DNA of 63,964 bases from DATATB01 sp036268995 (GTDB lineage Bacteria; Planctomycetota; Planctomycetia; Pirellulales; PNKZ01), in contig DATATB010000150.1 in the NCBI GenBank assembly GCA_036268995.1, positions 1 through 63,964 of the forward strand, in the 5' to 3' direction. The stretch's first letter is position 1. Every line of letters begins with the position of its first letter. The translations under genes were made by a program, and so were the position numbers. The notes under the pieces are model-generated. The model ran no database searches. It worked only from the letters and a program-made list of their open reading frames with translations, and was not told where the DNA came from. Below, piece by piece: positions 60,287 through 63,964 of the stretch.

Positions 60287-61690
60287 ATGAACCAAACTGA
60301 TGCCGCATCGTACGCGGCCGCCGCCTGTGGCAGCCCGCCGGAAGACGCTGAAGAGCCTCCCAGTACCTCGCGCCGGCATCCTCGATGGAAAGACGTTCCC
60401 GACGAGATGTGGCAGGATTGGCGCTGGCAGATGCAAAACGCCATCCGCACCACGAGCCAGGTGGCAGAACTGCTGCCGCACACGCCTGAAGAAACGGCGG
60501 CGCTCGAAAAACTCGAAGTTCAGTACAAGCTGGCGATCCCTCCTTATTACTTCTCGCTGATCGACGTCGACAATCCTCACGACGCCATCCGGCTGCAATC
60601 GATCCCCTCGCCCTTGGAACTGGTGAGCGAGTCGGGGCAGCAGTATGAAGATCCGCTGGAGGAAGACAAGGACTCGCCCGTGCCGGGTCTGACGCATCGG
60701 TATCCCGATCGCGTGCTGATGGTCACGACGCACGTCTGCACCATGTATTGCCGGTTCTGCACGCGCAAGCGCGTGACCATGGACCGCGACGGCTGGGACG
60801 GCCCCAGCCACAACGATCAGCGGATGGTGAACTACGTGCGCGAGCACGCCGAAATTCACGACGTGATCGTCTCCGGCGGAGATCCCCTGTCGCTGCCGGT
60901 CTCGAAGCTGCGCTGGTTCGTCACCGAGCTGGCCGCGATCGAGCATGTGGACGTGATCCGCATCGGCACGCGCGTGCCGGTGACCTTGCCGCAGCGCATC
61001 TTCGATCCCGAGCTGGTCGAGCTCCTCCAGTCGGCCCGCAAGATCTGGATCCAGACGCATTTCAACCATCCGCGCGAGATCACGCCCGAAACCGAGCGGG
61101 CCGTGCGGCTGCTGGTGAACGCGGGCATGCCGGTGAACAACCACGCCGTGTTGCTCAAAGGCGTGAATGATTCGGTGCCCACGATGCGGGCCTTGATGCG
61201 CGGGCTGCTGCGGATCAAGGTGCGGCCGTATTACTTGTTCCATTGCGACCCGGTGGTCGGGGCCGGCCATTTCCGCACCACGGTGTGGAAGGGGCTGGAA
61301 ATCATGGAAGGGTTGCGCGGACACATGTCGGGCCTCGGCGTGCCGACCTACGTGGTCGACGGCATGAACGGCGCCGGCAAGATTCCGCTGATGCCCAACT
61401 ACCTGGTCTCGGCCAGTGAAAACGCCGTGGTGCTGCGCAACTACGAAGGCCTGCTGTTCCGGTATGCTCCGGAAGATCGGGCCGGCGGCGCCGCCGAGCA
61501 TTATCCCTCGATGGGCGTGAGCAATTTGCTCAGCGGCAACATCGGGGCCTTGGTGCCCGAGGGCACGCCGCGCTACAAGCGGCGCAACCAAATCGACCTC
61601 CATGTGGTCGATGCACCGCGCGAGGACGAGCCGCACACCGACGCCGGCCTGCGAAAACCCTTCGCCAACGGCAGCGCCAAGGCAGGCTAA
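60287..61690 (+). CDS. kamA: Lysine 2,3-aminomutase (radical SAM)
   Basis: A 467-residue enzyme that makes beta-lysine from lysine. The radical SAM cluster CTMYCRFC (C151, C155, C158) is present. Both lysine-binding Asp residues are conserved, in FHCDPVVGAGHFRT (D321) and VVDGMNGAGKIPLMP (D358), and K365 there is the expected PLP lysine. These support true lysine 2,3-aminomutase activity rather than the EpmB type. AAAGGAGGAGAGG precedes the start. It is followed by two ATP-grasp ligases, suggesting a lysine-derived product. Confidence 0.93.
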   Translation: MNQTDAASYAAAACGSPPEDAEEPPSTSRRHPRWKDVPDEMWQDWRWQMQNAIRTTSQVAELLPHTPEETAALEKLEVQYKLAIPPYYFSLIDVDNPHDAIRLQSIPSPLELVSESGQQYEDPLEEDKDSPVPGLTHRYPDRVLMVTTHVCTMYCRFCTRKRVTMDRDGWDGPSHNDQRMVNYVREHAEIHDVIVSGGDPLSLPVSKLRWFVTELAAIEHVDVIRIGTRVPVTLPQRIFDPELVELLQSARKIWIQTHFNHPREITPETERAVRLLVNAGMPVNNHAVLLKGVNDSVPTMRALMRGLLRIKVRPYYLFHCDPVVGAGHFRTTVWKGLEIMEGLRGHMSGLGVPTYVVDGMNGAGKIPLMPNYLVSASENAVVLRNYEGLLFRYAPEDRAGGAAEHYPSMGVSNLLSGNIGALVPEGTPRYKRRNQIDLHVVDAPREDEPHTDAGLRKPFANGSAKAG

Positions 61691-61695
61691 ACGCA

Positions 61696-61800
61696 GTGAA
61701 AAGTGGAGAGTGAAAAGTGAAAAGTGCAGAATGCCAGGCGAACCGCCGGCCCGATGCACTCGCCACTTTTCACTTTTCACTATTCACTTTTCACTCTCCT
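61696..61800. repeat. Heptamer-repeat hairpin, TCACTTT flavour
   Basis: Left arm about 61697-61731 (GTGAAAA, GTGGAGA, GTGCAGA units), right arm about 61762-61800 (CACTTTT, CACTATT, CACTCTC units). The arms pair well. It lies between kamA and the first ATP-grasp gene. Confidence 0.85.
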
Positions 61801-61814
61801 TTTAGGTTTCCCCT

Positions 61815-62912
61815 GTGAAAATCGGTATCACGTTCAACGTCAAATTCTCCGGTGACCCGAATTCCGCGCTGCCGGGATTCTCGCCTGCTGATGGCTGGTC
61901 GTCGGAAGGTGCCGCGTGCGAAGGTCTGGCCGACGACGGCCAGGAGGAGTTCGACTCGCCGGAAACCATTTTGGCCCTGCACAACGTCCTCCAGGAGCTG
62001 GGGCACGAAGTGCAATTGCTGGGCGACGGCGAGGAGATGCTGCACCGCCTGCTGGCCGGGCCGCGGCCCGAACTGGTGCTGAACATCGCCGAGGGGACCG
62101 GCACCAGCCGCTCGCGCGAAGCCCGCGTGCCGGCCGTGCTGGAAATGCTCGGCATTCCCTACACGGGCTCCGACCCCTTGACCTTGGCGGCGGCTCTCGA
62201 CAAGGACTGCGCCAAGCGCCTGGTGCGTGCCGGCGGCGTCATTACTCCGGCTTGGGTGCTGGTCGGCGGCGACACGCCCGACTTGGAACAGCGCCTGGAT
62301 CAATTGCCGCTGCCGGTGATCGTCAAGCCGGCGTTCGAGGGTTCGAGCAAGGGCATCCTGGACGCCAACCTGATCTTCGATCGCGCAGAGCTTTATGAAG
62401 CAGTCGTGCGGCTGTGGCAGGCCTATTGGCAGCCGATCCTGGTCGAGGAGTTCGTCGACGGCGACGAATTGACCGTCGGCGTCGTGGGCAATGATCCGCC
62501 GGAAGTGATCGGCGTAATGCGGGTCGTGCCCCAGCAGGAGCGCGGGCCATTTGTTTACAGCCTGGAAGTCAAACGAGACTGGCGGCAGCGCGTTCGCTAC
62601 GAATGCCCGGCGCGGCTTTCGGCCGCCGACACGCAGGCTGTGTGCGAGGCGGCCCTGGCCAGTTGGCGAGCGCTGGGCTGCCGCGACGTAGCCCGCATCG
62701 ACTTCCGCCTGCGAGACCACGTGCCGTATTTCCTCGAAGCCAATCCGCTCCCGGGCCTTTCGCCGGTTTCTGGCGACCTGGTGCTGCTGGCAGGGTATAT
62801 GGGCCTGGGCTATCCGGACCTGATTTCGCGAATCGTGGCGGCCGCGGCCGGACGGACGGCCAGTGTCGCGGGCCAGCAGGCCACGATGGCGACCATGGGA
62901 GCCAAGGCGTGA
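61815..62912 (+). CDS. ATP-grasp ligase (D-Ala-D-Ala ligase-like), first copy
   Basis: A 365-residue protein with a GTG start. N-terminal MKIGITFNVKF and LVLNIAEGTGTSRSREARVP match the D-Ala-D-Ala ligase-like layout. The ATP-grasp part is LPVIVKPAFEGSSKGILDAN, PILVEEFVDGDELTVGVVGN, CRDVARIDFRLRDHVPYFLE and ANPLPGLSP. The magnesium-binding residues (D in RIDF, E and N in FLEANPLPG) are present. The substrate is unknown; a peptide or amide bond to an amino acid such as beta-lysine is possible. The next gene overlaps it by GTGA. Confidence 0.9.
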   Translation: MKIGITFNVKFSGDPNSALPGFSPADGWSSEGAACEGLADDGQEEFDSPETILALHNVLQELGHEVQLLGDGEEMLHRLLAGPRPELVLNIAEGTGTSRSREARVPAVLEMLGIPYTGSDPLTLAAALDKDCAKRLVRAGGVITPAWVLVGGDTPDLEQRLDQLPLPVIVKPAFEGSSKGILDANLIFDRAELYEAVVRLWQAYWQPILVEEFVDGDELTVGVVGNDPPEVIGVMRVVPQQERGPFVYSLEVKRDWRQRVRYECPARLSAADTQAVCEAALASWRALGCRDVARIDFRLRDHVPYFLEANPLPGLSPVSGDLVLLAGYMGLGYPDLISRIVAAAAGRTASVAGQQATMATMGAKA

Positions 62913-63964
62913 TCACTGCCGGGCGACTGCAAGTCGTCGTGCTGTACAACGAGCCGCAAGTGCCGGAGAGCGACCCCGACTGGGCCTCCGAGGCCGGCGT
63001 GTTGGAAACGGTCGATGCCGTGACCGCCGCGCTTGCCAGCCGAGGACACGGCCTGCGTCGCGTAGGCGTCGGCTCGTCGGCCGCCGAGATCGTCGAGGCC
63101 CTGGGCACCGGCCCGGCGACCGACGTGGTGGTGAATCTGTGCGAGGGCCTGGGAGGCACGGGGGCCGGCGAGGCCCACGTGGCCGGCCTGGTCGAGTTGT
63201 GCGGCCTGCCGCTCACCGGATCGCCGCCAGAATGCCTGGCGCTGGTCCGCGACAAGGCCCGGACCAAATGGCTTTTGCAGGGCGCCGGCCTGCCCACCGC
63301 ACCGTTTTTCTACTTCGCATCGGGCGACCGCTTGCCGCACGAGCCCCTGGCGGCCATGTTGGCCGACGGGCCGTGCCTGGTCAAACCGGCCAAGGAAGAC
63401 GCCAGCCTGGGCATCAGCCAACAGAGCGTCGTGGCCGACCTCCAAGCGCTGGACCGGCAGGTGGCCGCGATCCAATCCCGCTATGGCGACGTACTAATAG
63501 AACGTTACATCGCGGGGCGGGAATTCAATGTCGGCGTCGTGGCCTTGGACGAGCCGCGGCCACTGCCGATCGCTGAAATCGAGTTTGGCGGCCCGACCGA
63601 GAATCCTTGGCGGCTGGTCACCTACGATGCCAAGTGGACGCCCGGCAGCGCCGACTATGACTCGACGCCCGTGGCTTGCCCGGCCCAGGTCGAGCCTGAG
63701 TTGGCGGCCCGGCTCGAACAGGCGGCGCTGGCTGCCTTCCGGCTGACGGGCTGTCGAGATTACGGTCGTGTGGATTTCCGTGTGGACTCCGGCGGCAGGT
63801 TGTATATTCTGGAGGTGAACGCCAACCCCGATCTCAGCCCTTCGGCCGGATTTGCCCGAGGCTTGTCGGTCGCGGGTTTGTATTATGCTGATTTTACCGA
63901 GCGGCTGATTCAATCTGCCGCTGCACGTCGCATCGGGCGCCAAACCTGCAGTGATCGCCGGGCA
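62909..63964 (+). CDS. ATP-grasp ligase, second copy, 3' end cut by the window
   Basis: At least 352 residues from GTG at 62909 to the window edge; no stop is reached. It starts VITAGRLQVVVLYNEPQVPE. DVVVNLCEGLGGTGAGEAHV, DGPCLVKPAKEDASLGISQQ, DVLIERYIAGREFNVGVVAL, CRDYGRVDFRVDSGGRLYIL and EVNANPDLSPSAGFARGLSV follow the first copy. All ATP-grasp residues are present. The overlap (GTGA) with the first gene points to coupled translation and perhaps a heterodimer or sequential ligation. Confidence 0.9.
   Translation, partial: MITAGRLQVVVLYNEPQVPESDPDWASEAGVLETVDAVTAALASRGHGLRRVGVGSSAAEIVEALGTGPATDVVVNLCEGLGGTGAGEAHVAGLVELCGLPLTGSPPECLALVRDKARTKWLLQGAGLPTAPFFYFASGDRLPHEPLAAMLADGPCLVKPAKEDASLGISQQSVVADLQALDRQVAAIQSRYGDVLIERYIAGREFNVGVVALDEPRPLPIAEIEFGGPTENPWRLVTYDAKWTPGSADYDSTPVACPAQVEPELAARLEQAALAAFRLTGCRDYGRVDFRVDSGGRLYILEVNANPDLSPSAGFARGLSVAGLYYADFTERLIQSAAARRIGRQTCSDRRA

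Overview
The window looks like chromosome from a GC-rich planctomycete of the Pirellula/Gemmata type. Support comes from DUF1501 and Gfo/Idh/MocA secreted proteins, Val-rich and Gly/Tyr-rich small exported proteins, c-type cytochromes, a CHAD protein, many lone genes with weak ribosome-binding sites, and abundant intergenic hairpin repeats. I saw no rRNA, tRNA, CRISPR array or transposase. Family names are from reading the sequence, not from database searches.

Layout. 0.2-16 kb is host metabolism and housekeeping: argG with a TPR partner, an esterase/SMP-30 fusion, a flavoprotein, a class V aminotransferase, an isochorismatase-fold hydrolase, hslV-hslU, an MFS transporter, a secreted oxidoreductase and a PDZ protein. 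16-20.5 kb holds envelope-type genes: transglutaminase/TPR, PilZ-like, CHAD and TlpA-like. 20.6-30.2 kb is mostly plus strand: a UxaA-family dehydratase, a GAF-PAS sigma-54 activator, a STAS protein, a Crp/Fnr regulator, a lipoprotein, three tandem cytochrome P460 genes with a CRP-like palindrome upstream, and a DUF1501 protein. An XRE regulator at 30.8 kb borders the next region.

31.3-57 kb is a co-oriented minus-strand phage-like cluster. In transcription order it has four small proteins including a papain-like cysteine peptidase, two c-type cytochromes, a Val-rich secreted protein, a ParB-like protein, an ABC-ATPase/GNAT fusion, terminase small and large subunits, portal, prohead protease, decoration protein, major capsid, head-tail and tail-tube proteins, a hub-like protein, Cys-rich distal proteins, and a 796-aa protein fusing two glycosyltransferases and a sulfotransferase. 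No integrase, replication gene or tape-measure protein is visible, so it may be domesticated or gene-transfer-agent-like. 57.4-64 kb returns to plus-strand host genes: trxA with a good promoter, a large coiled-coil protein, kamA and two ATP-grasp ligases.

The most unusual signals are non-coding. First, about fourteen sites carry 7-nt repeats of one template (TCA followed by four bases, in three flavours), usually as inverted pairs. They run into genes, supplying apparent signal peptides for two cytochromes and charged C-terminal tails for four proteins. Second, two leader elements inside the phage cluster share ordered motifs (GTATC then GAGCC, twice) followed by a 36-nt terminator hairpin and seven T, which looks like an attenuator. 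Third, a ParB-like gene and an ABC/GNAT fusion sit directly beside the terminase genes, a plausible DNA-modification module.
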